A stretch of 64,000 nucleotides of DNA from Acanthopleura granulata (GCA_016165875.1 JABBOT010000012.1:10812136-10876135), one strand, 5' to 3'. Shown: positions 37,801-52,800, counted from the first letter of the stretch. Notes: generated from the sequence alone by a model not told the origin. Numbers and translations: made by a program.

Positions 37801-40800
37801 AATTTGCATAAACCATGATCAAATCAGAATCACTAAATTAACTTTGTAATGTAGAATGCAGTTCTTTGATGTGGGAGACAAGAGATGAAGAAAATGATTT
37901 TGGTATGTTGATGTTAAAAAATCAATAGTTTTCAGTCATTTCCCAACAAGGCTATCCTCCATTAGAGGTGATCGTCTGAGATGAACAACATTGCTGTGTT
38001 ATTGATATCACTGAGGAACCAGTCAGTGTGTATGATTATTCTTGCTTTATCAGACACTCCGCGTAATATGTCCATGACCCAAATGGACATGACAAGTGCC
38101 CATGACACCTTGGCTGGAGCCAGCATGATGGACGATACTGTTGGCATGACAAGTGTCACCATGGTAACCTGTAAATTAAGCTCACGCTAAATGACCTAAA
38201 ATTTCGCCCCTGATTGAGTTGCACATTTTGCCTGATTCAGTGAGTTCTACAGAGGTTTGTAAGGATGTAAGGTAGGATGATGTTCTGTTGGAAAAATGTA
38301 AGTTTCAGCACCAAAAGTAATTTTGCTCACACGTATTTGTCTGTAAAAAAATGCTCTCTGGTGGGCAAAATTTTAGGTCATTTATATTTTACATTTCTGC
38401 ATTTTCATTTAGGGCATTGTAACTCAGGAGCCCTCAGTTTCGCTTTTGGAACATAAACAAAGCCATGTGTTGCTGGTTGACCTTTCAGTAGACAAGTTAT
38501 GCACAAGTGGGTGTGGACATCGCCAATGTTAGGCCTTTTTAGCGCTCTGAGAACTTTACATGACAAGAAATGACTTATTTGACCATTTAAGGTGATATCG
38601 TGCAATCCTGTATGCACGTGTAAGGTCAAGATCATTTCATGTTAAGATCCATCTGTGTAAAAGTCCTGTAAAAAAAATTGGCTTTTTACACACAAAAATT
38701 TTTTACACTTTTACAGTTATTAGTGCAAAGATAATTTTGTTTCATATGAGGACCATGATAGGAATTAATAATTTAGCTTAATAATAAGGTTTTTATTGAT
38801 TTGAATGTATCGTCATTTTTCAGCAACTCAGTATGACACAGGATATGACCACAACAAATGTGGCCTTGTTGCTAAATGAAGAACCAGGATTGGCAGGTAA
38901 TATAGCCTTGATTTGCAAAACAGAACATAAAATTCGTGTCCTACTTTTTGGTATGTGTTGGTATGTGGCCCCTGTGTTATGGAAGTTTAATGTATTAAAT
39001 GTATTTGTTCTCCTGTGTCCTAATGATATTGCAATTGTACTCATCATCAAGGGACAATACTCTGCTTTGAAATGTTTTGATAGTGTGTATGGTAGATCTG
39101 GATTTGTTTGTCGGCAGTTATTGCTGTATAAATTGATCCCATCCACAAAGTATGCTGCAAACAGTAATTTTTTACCACAAACATGTTATGCTCTGTATTT
39201 GCAGCTTCCAAAAGCCTGTATGGTGACTTCATGCAGTGCTTCCAGTCCAGCCCCTCAGAGCACCAGGTGTTTGAGCTGATACACAAGTATGAGCAGGTCT
39301 GCTCAGACCAGGTCATGGTGCTCAGAAAGCTCATCACAGGCATGGCACCTGGTCAACAGCAGTAAGATTTCAGAACTTTTCTTGTATATTGTAAAATGTT
39401 GCTTTCAAGGTCAAACAGATGTTTTTTGCTCACTCATGCAGATGAGAATAGATCTTTATGTTTAGAGCTAATTAGAGTAAGGATTGTCCCTGTACCTACT
39501 GCTGTGTGTTACTCCCTCAGTTACCAGACTGTCGCTGTCTGTATATGCCCTAATTTTTCTAGTATTTGAGACATTTAGCCTGCCCTTTTCTGCCAAAATT
39601 CTTGTAATCTTATTAGGAATAACACAAGTTCTTTTTTCTCACATGATTAGTCTCTCTAATGAACAACATATCCTTAACGTTACTTAAAAAACTGTGGGAC
39701 AAATGTAATTTTTTGCTGTCAGTAGTACTAATATCTGTTCCATAAATTAAAAGATATGGGGAGAACCTGTGTGTGTTTAGTCTCTCAAGTACAAGACTGT
39801 CACAGTATACACCCCTCTGTGTTTAGCCTCTCAGATACCAGGCTGTCAGTACATGTATATGTAGCCTAGTACGCTTACTCTCTCAGATACCAGGCCTGTG
39901 AGATGCTGTCCTTGCTAGAGCAGGAGAAGCACACGTGGCAGCTGATCCACACATTGTTCAAGGACCGGCTGGAGACTGAGCTAGAGAAGGAGGTTGGACA
40001 GGAGAAGATGCAACTGGATCAGCTGGTGAGTGATGGGGTTTACCGTTGTGCTCATCCTTGACAAAATTTAATCCATCAAGTGTCAGGGTGTTGCTCATCA
40101 CGGCTTACATAAATGAAAGATAGACAAATGCTCATCCACTCATCAAAAGACCTGACATCTTTCATAAGTGAATGGTTATCTGTCACTCAAGTTCACTTGT
40201 CTTGTGACCTCATGAGGTTTAATGTTTTGAATATGGACTCATATTCATCAGTTAACTCAAGACTTCATCATAAAGTGCAAGTGCTTAGAAACCGATCTCA
40301 GAACAGTAAAGAGTTCAAATTTTAGTTGGCATATTGTTCGGCAGTAAAGAATCGTGTACAAATTTTATTCTTCCCAGAACAAAGCCATTTAAGTTTAACT
40401 GTGTTGGAATATTTGACGTAAGTTTAAGACCAGTTCCTCCTCTCAAATTTTGTACTGAAGTAAGACTTTATAAAACTTAACTAAAATTACACATTCTTGA
40501 ATTGTAAAATAACAGCATGAATGGTGCATGTATATCATGCTGAACAAATGTCAATATCAGTAAGCATCAAATTAGCTGTAAAATTGTAGTTTAAAGGTTT
40601 TGATTTCAGTCAAACATTGCTTTGTGGAGTCGGCTCTTGTGATGAACATGGGCCCAGGATAATTGTGTGGCTGTTCAGTCCACCACTAAAAGGTCCAGTA
40701 ATAGAGATGTATTGTGCTTTGCTGTGGTCCTGGACAAAGGATGCTACTTTTTGGGGTTGCACAAAAGAAAAATAACAATTCTGGTTATCCTGAGACTATA

Positions 40801-43800
40801 GGTTAGTGAATTTTACGAGCCCTCTACTCAAATATAATTGCGGGCCCTATATGGTATATGTTTCAGGACAAGCACAAGAGTGAGAAGGACGTGGTGGAGG
40901 AGCTGTATGAGGGAGACCCCAGTGTGCGCCAGATTCAGGTCAGTTCATCCTCTGGTAACAAAATTGGGCCTTGTATTCTGTTGCAAGGAATTTGTGTGTT
41001 TTAGTAAGCTCAAGTCACTGTGATGGCTGTGTGTTCAGGTCATTCACTTCATGTTACAGTGGATCAAGATTTGGCATGCAGAAGATTTCATTATTGCTAT
41101 AGTGGTATTACTTGGAAGCCAGAGTATGGGTGTAGGTCAAGTGCTGGTCTGCTCAGTGTCAACTTAGAAATGGGTGAGCACTGAAACGATGTTGACATTG
41201 ACCATAGTTGGCTGCCAGGAGACACTCTGTGGTCCTTTAGAAATAATGTTGAAAAGACCTAAAACCAAAAAGCAAAGAATCGAGAGCCTTTGAAAATACA
41301 AGACCTACCAAAGCTGCAAAAGTCAAGGCATCATGAGGATAATATGCTTTGAGGAATTTTCAATATCTTGTCAGAAAGGGGACATTTCGCTTACATTTTT
41401 CGAATGTGTGCATAGATTACTTTAAAGAAATGATAATTCTCTATTGTGATTAAGTTTTGAATTCTAATATTGTCGGTAGGTGTTCTGTAATGTTTTGGGG
41501 AAGATACAGTATCCCATTAAGTCTGATAGCTGTTAACTATCTAGGTAGCTGTTTTTTCTTTTCTTTGTTGTTCAGCTGGTCATTGATTGGCTGGAACATT
41601 GTGCTGCAGAAGACCGTGGTAATGGAGGAAACATTCAACACTTCATGGACAAAGCTGTGTCTTGGTAGGTTTAAAATACCAGTTGTCATTGTTAATATTC
41701 ATTGTTAATGATTGCTTTGCTTTGTATTTACTGTTCGGTTGTTGTTGTGTTGACAAAAGCTTATTTTATTAAATTGGTCCCGTCACAATGTTGCTGAAAA
41801 ATTGCTGAAGTGGAGTAAAGACAAAATCATTCATTCATGAATCAGTACAAAAAACCCATAACATTCAATGCCTTTATCGTGACTGTCATGACGCTGTTAT
41901 TTTTGTCCCCCCAGGGAAAACACACTGCATAGATTACAGACCAAGAAACCAGCGATGTCAGGCTATGAACGCCCCCTAGTGGACCAACTGGTAAAACAGA
42001 TTACCAAGTATCTGTTACAATTTATATTAGAATTGTCTGGACAAACCTGTTTCATTGTCCATAGCATTATGGGCTTCACCAAATAATGTTCTACACATTT
42101 AGTATCTTCTAAGCTCTACATTATAATGATAAAGTTCCATATCTCCTATTCACCTCCACTGTTTGTATTTTTTAACTTTGCTAAATCAGCAATATTTTGG
42201 CACTTTTTTTTCAGAAGTGTAGGAAACAACTGCTGTGAGTTATTTTGACAAATGAACGCATAAAATGGATTTTAGTTTTCGATGCCAATTAATTCAATTG
42301 TTGAACGTTTTGTGTCAAGGACCCTGATGCCCCTGTACGACAGAATCGTCAGCTGGATGACTTGGACAAAGAAGACGACAATCGATTGCTACAACATCTG
42401 TTCGCCTGTATTCGTTGTGGCCAGCTGGAAAAGGTGATTTACTTTTAAATCACTATTCAGAATACACATTGTTATTTTAAAGATTTCACTCTACCATCAG
42501 CAGTTCTTCCTGAACTGAGAAACAAGAAGAAAAAAAAACACAGGGTGAAACTGGTAGCAACCTCATCGTGTCACATATGTCTCAACTGAGAGACAAGAAG
42601 AAAAAAACACGATGAAAATAAATATCGTAGCAACCTCATCGTGTCACATATGTCTCAACTGAGAGACAAGAAGAAAAAAACACAATGAAAATAAATATCG
42701 TAGCAACCTCATCATGTCACATATGTCTCAACTGAGAGACAAGAAGAAAAAAAAAACAGGATGAAAATAACTATCATAGCAACCTCATCATGTCAGATAT
42801 GTCAGATATTCATGGTTTGTTTGTTTTTTTCGTAAGTATAAATTTTCCACTGACATTCACTGACATACCAAGAAAGCAGTGCGTCCAAGGTCAGAGCATT
42901 GGTCAACATTGATTTCTCACAGAGATGTTGATAGTGTTGACAGTGCATAACTTCTGTTTTTAAATTCGATTTCTGATCTGTGAAGCACAGAAGTTGTGCT
43001 ATCTCTATGTATCCACTTAAGAAACTTTTCATCTGTCAGGGCCTTTGTGGCTCAGTTGATTAAAGCGCTAGCGTAGCGTAATAACCCAGAAGCCTCCCAC
43101 CAATGCGGTCGTTGTGAGTTCAAGGCCAGCTCAGGCTTGCTTCCTCTCAGGCCATATGTGGGAAGGTCCTCCAGCAGCCTGAAAATGGTTGTGGCTCTGC
43201 CTACTTTCCTCCCTCCATAATGCTGGCTGATGTCCTGTAGGTGAAATATTCTGGAGCACAGAAGAAAACACCAATCAAATGAAATGAATTTTTCATCTGT
43301 CCTGGCAGGCTGAAAAGATCTGTGTGGACGCTGGCCAGGCATGGAGAGCCGCCACACTGGAGGGTTGGAGACTTCATCACGACCCTAACTACACAAGCCT
43401 GGGGCCCGAGGGAGAGGTGCACCTGGTGGAGGGTAACCCCTACAGAGATGTGTGGAAGTCCGTCTGCTGGGCTCTGGCCAATGAGGTAAGGGTGTGGCAT
43501 CGGGGAAGTGGCCAGTCAGGTACATTCTAGCTTCTTTTCCTCAGGGTTGATCTTCAAACTCATTTCAAGTACATGTGACAGTCTTGACCAGTGAAGTGCC
43601 AGATGTAATGAGATGTTGTGACCAGTCAGAGTATCCTCTTAGACGTCAAATTTTACTTAAATGTCCATTTGAATCAAGGGCCCTCCTGCAGCAAGACAAA
43701 AGAGAACCGTAGACAAGGCGATGTGGGGTGATGAGCTTTACAATGGAAGTCTGTTTGTTGCGTGGTCCTTAAGCACTCGCTGGGCCAGTGAGTTGTCCGA

Positions 43801-46800
43801 TTCTTCAAGCAGTAATCAAAGAGTCTTCAGTGCTGGTAGCTCACTACAATATGACTGACATATTATCAGTGTAGTGTCCAGCCATAATTATTCATTCATT
43901 AGTGGCATCCATTCAAGAACATATCAAAGGATGATTACATCCTGTATTACCCACCATATGCAGGTACTGACCTTTCCCAGTTATCAGTAAAGAAGATGCC
44001 TCAGTAATGTTACAAATCGGTCAACCTAACCCAGATATAGGTGACAAATTTGTCTTTGATGTCATGGATTCACAATTGCTTTCGCTTAGAATTGAATGAA
44101 AAATAATATTGACACAGGAAAGGGTGGTGGGACAGCGGGTACGTGGAGAGCATTCATTGACCATGCTTCTGTTTTGTTCCCGACCAGCCCAAGCTGAACC
44201 AGTACGAGAAGGCAACCTACGCAGCTCTGAGTGGTAACCTGAAAGCTCTGTTGCCCGTATGTCGCACATGGTCAGATTACCTGTGGGCGTACCTGAAGGT
44301 GATGTTAGACACGCGGGTGGAGCAGGAGTTGAGGATTGGTTCTGTGCTTTTCCGTCCCCTGGCTGAGTTACCTGGCGAGTACTGGGAGGGCAGGTAATGT
44401 ACGATGAGCAAATTGCATGCCTGCCACAGTCTTGGAAAAACGTGAATACACTATTGAGAGTATCGACCATCTTCGTCAGGGAATTACAGGGATGTTCCTT
44501 AAAAGAACTATAATTTTGTAACTCGTATTACCAACAAGTAATCAGTCATCTTCATTACCCTGGTCCAGAGTGAGCTATAAATTGATTCAGAGATAATTTA
44601 AGTAGTAGTAGTGATAAAAATTCAAATGGCACTGAGATCTTGGGAAAAAAAAGATGGTTTTAGTCAGTTATATATAAACCACAGGCGAACAGATTTGTTC
44701 TTATCCATTTAATTAGTGCATTTAATTAGGTCATTTTTCTTTAAACTGTTAACGGGCGTATTGTCTGTCATAAACAAGTGAAAAATTTTGAACCCTTAAA
44801 AGAAAACATGAAAAAGTCATTATTTTCTTTTTGGTAAATACTAACATTGGATTATGCATGATTTGTTACATGTTCATCGCACAAGGAGTTATCAGTTCAT
44901 TTTTGTTTTTTTCTTAATACTCAAACCTGACAGTGAAACATAAGAGTAATTAACCAACAACCCGATGAGAAGTTCTAAATTGTATTACAATTTCTGTCTT
45001 TCAGATATCACCTCGAAGGTATTTTCCAAGATATAGAAGTTGCCCCTAATGATGTAAGTTTGTGTTGTTCTGCTTTTTGAGGGTTAATCTCGTCTCTTAC
45101 TCTGGTATAAATGTACCTAAACATGTAAAATTATCCTGTTCTTGCAACCCTTTATATAGATGTGCTTTGCATTTTTGTCAGGTTGTGAAAAGGCAGGCTT
45201 CCCAGTGGTATTGTCAGCTGCAGAAACACATCATCTTAGGTGATATTGATGGTATGTGAGGTTTCCATTGATGGAATGAGAAGTTTTGAAAGAGGGAATT
45301 ATTATGACTTAATTCCACAGAAGGTTTTGATGAGTCTTCCATTTTAGACCAAATTCCCACTTCTCTGTTTAATACATGTACTCATTTTTTGTTGTCAGTG
45401 AACAATGAAGCAAATGTATTAATATGTATTTATACAAGCACAGATTTACAGATTCACAAATTAATTAAATGAATAACACTTTTGATGAGTTGAATGAATA
45501 AGTGTTTTGCTAAGAAAGTGAAATAAAAAAGAAAGCATTTTTGAATAGAACCACTTAAATTTGGGGAAAGTAATAAATGTAGAATTCTGCACTGATTTGC
45601 AAAGCTGCATTTATTTTTGATGATTTGATGTTATATAAAGGAATTTTTACCGTTCCCTTTGATTTCCTAAATGAAAATTCCCTGTGATAATGTTCATATC
45701 TTTTACCACAAGGTCTTTTAGAGCTGATGCATTCTTGGACAAAAGATGAGAAGAAATCCCCACCTCCACAGCTTATCCGATTCCTGGCACATTTCACCCT
45801 TTTCCTTCGTAGTGTGGGTCAAACAACAAAGGTAAGTTTCAGATTTATTAGAAGTTACCTGTCTGCTTACTTTATGGACATTTTATCTAATAGTATCATT
45901 ATTTCAAATCCTTTCAGTCATAGTCATCGGTCCAGTTCCACTCTTGCACAGAGGATTTTCAAGACGCTTTCGTTGTTCATTTGCCTTGGTGGGAAAAGGC
46001 TGTCTTGTACATGTAGTCTTGCATGCAGTTCACAGGAAATCACCTGCCTTCCACCATTGCGACATGTTTTACATGTGGGATGGTTCAGAGCTTCCCAAAG
46101 GTTGATGGTTTTTGCTTTCAGGCAATCCAGTTTGGGCCACCCATAAATTGGCTACCCTGGCATAAATAAATAAGATTTTGAATATGGCATTAAGAAATGA
46201 CCAAATGAAATCATTAGTTCAGCTTTATGTCTCTGTTTGTATTTGTGCATTCTCAGATGAGGTCCTGCACAGTAAGAGAGAAAGTTTTTATCATGCTCAT
46301 GAAGTATGTTATGCTGCGGTAAAATCTACATCGGTGAGGTGAATGTTAAACATTTGTTATAATCAGGAGTGCTTTTTCCACAGGAGGAACTTAGTTGTGG
46401 AATTTTGGAAAAATACGTTGAATTCCTCATCAGTGACAAGCAGAAAAACCTGATTGCGTCTTATGTGGCCACACTGCCTCAGGAGTCACAGGTTAATTGG
46501 TATGCCAGATTTCTTGAAGGTAAGACCAATTGTAAACCAGTGGTATTTTGGCGATTTTCTGCGAAGAAAGGCATCAGAGGGTTATCCAGCTGTTTACCCA
46601 CCCGTCCTTGTGGACAAGTGAAATAGAAAATTTGTTCAGTTTGGATTGTCTGTTTTCAGCACTTGTAACATTAGAGAGATAGAGTAGGAAAATTATCAAC
46701 ATTTTATCATAAAACACCAGTGAAATGTGAAAAACATGATATGAATGGAAACATGTCATTTGTAAAAGTTGTAAATGATCTAGAATGTAGTATTCTTTCT

Positions 46801-49800
46801 GATAAAGGAGGATGTATGCTGTGTTAAACTTGAAAGTAAAAGTTTTTACACCTTTTACAAACTGAGATGCAGGAACCTTCGTGTCTTAGTTGGTTAGCGC
46901 ACTAGCACAGCGTAATGACCCAGAAGCCTCCCACCAATGCGGTTGTTGTGAGTTCAAGTCCAACTCATGCTGGCTTCCTCTCAGACCGTATGTGGAAAGG
47001 TCTGCCAGCAACCTGCCGATGGTCATGGGTTTCTGCTGGGCTCTGCCAGGTTTCCTCCTGCCACAATGCTGTCCGCTGTCGTATAAGTGAAATATTCTTG
47101 AGTACGGTGAAAATCACCAATCAAGTAAGTAAATAAATAAACTGAGCTGCTTTATTGTCAGTGTTTTGAATATTTTGGCGATTGTCAGCATTGTTAATTT
47201 TGATTATGTGTTTTTTCAAGCACATGTATGTTCAGCTTATTGGTTAGCTTCGTGAGTATGTTATACATAAAACCAAAGAAAATCAACCATGTTGAAACTA
47301 CGTTTGAGGCAGTGCAGGATCAGTCTTCCTTTTTTGTAAGTCTCAAGCTGACAGACCCTTGACTTACAAGTTGGCTTTGCTTGAGTCCAGTTTACACTGG
47401 TTTCAGTAACTTGCCAAAGATTCACGATTTACTCCAGACACTGGTTTCTTACACTCATGAAACAGATTATCATTGCATCAGTGAGAGACCCTTGAGAATG
47501 ACTTTAAGCAACAGTCAATCAGTCCTTCCCTTGCTTACCTGCCCACATATGAAGGATAATGTATTCTTGAGTATGGAGATGAAATGAAATGAATAAGTCT
47601 ACTTGTTCCATGAGTAAATGTTCTGGATGTTTTATTACAGATGTTCAGGATAAGGAGGATCGTCAGCACTGCCTGGCCTTAGCCTCAGAGTCAGGCCTGG
47701 ATATCCCGCGGATCACCAAGACCGTGGTGGAGAATATCCGTACCAGACAGATGACCGGACACGTATCCGCCGTGGATACTGAGTTTGACAAGGCTACCAC
47801 AGAGGTGTGTAACATTAGCTGCTTTAGGATGAGTATCTTTTGCCTGCAGTATTATAAAAGTTTCCTTACCTCATTATGTTATCAGTTTAGTAATGTGTAC
47901 TTCATTCTGTAATGAATTTTTAGCTCGTCTTTACAAAGTAAGACAAGTTGTTTTGATTGTGGGAGAAAGTGGAGTTAGCATCAGGATAAGCTTTTTTTTT
48001 TATGGTCAGCTATGCAGTCAGTTTGAACATAGAGCATTTGTCTGTCATGTCAAATTTTAGTGTAAATTACATCCAAGCAAACGATGAAAAAAAAATGTCT
48101 TCAGTTTTCATTGTTATTTGACATTGGAAATTGTCAACATCATCAACGTTTTTAATTTTGGCACCATTTATCTCTTATACGAAATCCTTCAGGAAACTTA
48201 CAAGTTCTTTGTTAAAAGAGTAACCATTTGACACAGATTCTGTTTAACACTGATTTCCATCATTAGGAGGACCGTCAGAAAATTGAGGCCATGGATTGGC
48301 TGGTGTTTGATTCCTCTCAGAGGGCTGAGGCGTTGAAGCAGGCCAATGCTGTCATGAGGACTTTCATTGGTGAGTTCTGTAGAGCCACGATCAGGCCATG
48401 TAGAAATGTCCATGTGATGACAACATGTTTACTAATTTGTCAGAGTCTTGGATATTCAGTGTACAAAATTTATAACCTCGTACATCAGTTATGTCTGACC
48501 ACTGAGTTTTCATGTTTGAATCTGGATGTGACTGGCATGGCTGTAGCTTTGTGTCAGGAGGTTTGTTAGGTATCTGGTGCAGGGCTGTAGTTTCCCCTGG
48601 GCTCCGCTTGGATTTCCCTGTTTGACCACAAAAGTGGCGAGGGGACATAGATATGTTTCATCTGTCACACCTGATCTTCTAAAAAACATATCTTTAACAG
48701 TTTTCATGTTGAGTTGAGTTCATGTTTCACAGTGGGTTGAGATCATTCACTGGAGCAATGACATGGATTTTTTTTTTTTTTAAATATTTTTGAGTACAAC
48801 ATTAAAATACCCTAAACAAATAATGAATGTAATTTAATGTCATTGAGATAAATTGCTATGCTTTGCTATAATGGCCATAATATGACTGTATTCAGCCCTG
48901 TCCAAACAAAGTGCCGCTCGGGAGGTGATGGAAAAGATACCTGCAGACTCTATAGCTGTTGTCCAGAGGTCTTGGAAACTCCAGGTTAGCCTAAATTATC
49001 GTCTAACATGGTGATAACGATTTTGTCTTATGGAGAAATTTGAGTCATCAAACCTGCAGAAAACCAGCATCAACTTTTCATCATCCTTCTGTGCCAGGGG
49101 CATTGTTTTAATTCATACTAAAATAAAAGGCATAAAAACTGACATACCTTCTGTCAGTGGGTTCTATACTATCCCTGCTAGGATATTATGGAATAACGAA
49201 TACATGGATGAAAAATGTGTTTTAAACCCAATCTGATTACTATATCTGGCATGAAATGCCAATGTAGATTGAAACAAAGATGTGTTTGTAGTGATTTTGT
49301 AAACTGATGATATGGAAGGCAGAAATACATGTTTCTTTTTTCACTCATTAAACATGTATAAATGCATCAGAGATATTCAAATGTGAAAGAAGGCAACTGT
49401 GCTGTAATTGACTGCAGCAGTAACTTTTCAGTTCTCAACATTCATAGTATTATAGCTGTTCAGGGGGCCTATTTGGCTGAAGTGGATAGAGTGCTAGCGC
49501 ACCGTATTGACCCAGGTGCCTCTCACCAATGCAGTTTACATGAGTTCAAATCCACTTCATGCTGGCCTCCTCTCAGGCCATAGGTAAGATCTGTGGGAAG
49601 GTCTGCCAGCATCCTGGGGATGGTCATTGGTTTCCCTCAGAATACCTGGTTTCCTCCCAACATAATGCTGGTTGCCGTCGTATAAGTGAAATATTCTTGA
49701 GTAAAACCCCAAATAAATCAATACACCTGTTCAAACATGTTTCAGTTATATTCATGGAGTTGTAAATTTGTTTTATTGCCAGACAAGATAACATATTGAT

Positions 49801-52800
49801 GATAGTGTTGTATACTTGAACCATAGATCCAGGGAGAAAGTTTACATGTGTGAGGGGTACTGTCAATGGTATAACTGTTGAAACATACTACACGGTGATA
49901 TTTAGTGCCTTGTAACATTTGCCTTCTGTCCCTCAGACTGGTGAAGATGAGCTGCCGCCAGAGGATGACAATGCTGTCAGAGAGTTCATGTGCTTCAAGG
50001 CATATCTGGTGAGTCCTCACACACTTTCTGGATGTTTACAACACCTATGTTACTTCATTTATGGAGCAAAGCTCATGAGGGGCAGTATGTGGGAAGGTCT
50101 GCCAGCAACCTGTGGATGGTCGCCTCCCCAACCCGACCCACCCCATCCCACCCCTTCCCTTAAGATGTGTGGTAGTTGCCCCTTTTCCGTCCCTGTGCGT
50201 GTTGATCTCATCACTGTGATTGTTCTGTATACATTCCAGGATGCTGTGGATTCTTTCAATGACTGGTTTCGACATTTTCACCATGGCAAGCCGCCTAAAC
50301 CGGACATTGTGCCAAGCTCTAATTTCTCAGAGACAGTGGCCTTTGAACACAGGATGAAGCAGTATGAGGCAGAGGTGGGACGCTGGAAACACAACTTGGC
50401 TGAACACACCAAGGTATCATAGTGGTTACCGTACAATTTTGCACAAACAGTATATCGTGTATCACGTCATGGAATTTTTTGCCAACTAATAGCCCTGCTG
50501 TATAAACTGTTAGTGCAGAAGGGTTAGGAGTTGGGAAAATTTTTGGTGAAGTTTTTGTGATTTACTGTAAATGTGTAAGCACTGGAGAGCTTCAGCCAGC
50601 ATTGAATGAGGGCCCTATATAACAGGTGCAGTTTACTGTATGTTTTTATACACCGGCCAGTAATAATGGGTTGTAAAATGGTAGGTCATTTCTGTCCTTT
50701 GTATATGTAAACTTTTGAGTATTTTTGGGGATACCAGTATCTACAGAACTGCTTCATGCAAGAGTCAGTTAATTTTTTGTGTCTGTCAGCATATCAGAAG
50801 CCTATGGGATACATGGTATCTTACTTCAAAATTTGAAGAGGTGTGCCCTTATTATGATAGGACTTTTTCTTGTCATTGCTGTATTTGGAGAACTCAACTG
50901 CTTTACTTACTGTGTATCTCGATCATCAACACCAAGTCTTTTTGGCGTTGGAACACCAATCATGCAGTCAACACCAATTCTCATGGCATCCACTCCGCCG
51001 TGATGTGTGTATCTTGAGGTTGCAAATGTCTTCTCTACCACAGTAACGTAGAACAACCTGTCGTTTTTTTGTTCCAGACCGCGAAGGACAGGATTTACAA
51101 TGTCCTGTTGTTTCCAGAAGGCTGGCTGATAGATCTTAAGGAGGTGAGTTTCAGCCACTTGTACATGTATGATATGCTGCCAGTGAAACAGAAATCAAAC
51201 ACATTCATAGACTTATGGTTTAGAGAGGCTGAGTCTTGGCCTTGTGGTAGCCAATAGAAGGAAATCAAATGAAAGATAATATTAGTGTAGGGTAGGGAAT
51301 TCCTCACTAGAATAGCTGATAACCTGCCTGTATATCTGCCTATGATTTGAATTTGAATGTTCACAGTTCTTCCACATAAGGAATTGAAGTTCTTTCAAGA
51401 ATTTGTAACAAGTTGTATTTGTGTGTTTTCAACCAGCTTTTTGCTTTACATGTATGTAAAACATGACTGCATCAACATGACTTGTTCGTAGCAAAATTCA
51501 TCCTAAAATGCATAGTTTTAACAAAACCAGAGGGTACAGCAATTAATAGTATATTTTATGTAGGCCCTGCCTGTTATACAATAATGTTGTTGTTGTGGAG
51601 TGATGATGAGGGCGTTACAGTCAGCTCCACTCCGTGAGGACACTCTGTATCCCCCTCCTGTGTTTTCCCTCACTGATCCTGTCCTATAATCTTGGTGTAG
51701 TTGTACAGTGGTGATGAAGGCAGTGTCAGTCAGCTCCAATCCCTGAGGACACTCTGAATCCCAATCCTGTGTTTTCTTTCACTGATCCTTCCCTATAATG
51801 TTGTTGTTGTTGTACAGCGGTGATGAAGGCAGTGTCAGTCAGCTCCAGTCCCTGAGGACACTCTGTATCCCAGTCCTGTGTTTTCCATTTCTGATCCTGT
51901 CCAATAATGTTGTTGTTGTAGAGTGGTGATGAGGGCCGTGTCAGCCAGCTCCAGTCCCTGAGGACACTCTGTATCCCAGTCCTGTGTTTCCTGCTACATA
52001 CGGTCCTTCACAACAGTCAGCTTTATACTCAGTGCTTACAGTTGGCTGATATCATTGCAGCAGAAGACAGACAACTGTATAAGGTATAAATGTATTGAAG
52101 AGGCTCAAAAGTGGAAATCCAACCCAATGTTGGGGGCTCACTTTTGTGCAGGGAATTTGATAAATTCCCCTGGTTTCATTATTCTCAGAACCTTAGTAGC
52201 ATTAGGTACTTGACTGTATTCACTTGAGAAAGTTCGTCAGTATCTCACCAGAGGTTAGTGGTTTACTGTCAGCACTCTCCTGTCTTCCACCGATTAAACA
52301 GGCTACCATAGCATAAATCAAAACTTCTTGAGCATGGTGTTACGCGACACTAAATCAGATAAGGCTAAGGCCCTAACAACAAATATATTTCCATTCAATG
52401 CAATCAAAGCAATAGACATGTAATTTGAATTTAATAGTTGGAGCTGCAGAACCAGCTATACTGATGATTGTCAGTATCTTGTAACAAACTTGGGTGCCAA
52501 CACTTGAGCAAGATTCTAGCTTTCCATTAGTTGTCATCTTCTGAAGACAAGTGAGCCATATGTGGGCTTCCACAATCTGATAATTAACGGATTACTTGCT
52601 ATAAGTAGATTTCCACAACCAACCAAATTGCTCACCACAAACCACTAGCTGAGTACTAGCAAATTATTTACCACGTGCGGATTTCAATAACCAGCCCACT
52701 TGCTCACCAGAAACCACTGAGTATTTGTGAATTACTTGCCATTCTGTATGGAGATTTCAACAACGGATCAAGCTGCTCACCTCCTGCAAACCACTGGTGT

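Noticed and set aside
44021..44470. 149-codon minus-strand frame
   Set aside because: Shadow of NUP107 exon 13, which has perfect phase joins and family similarity.
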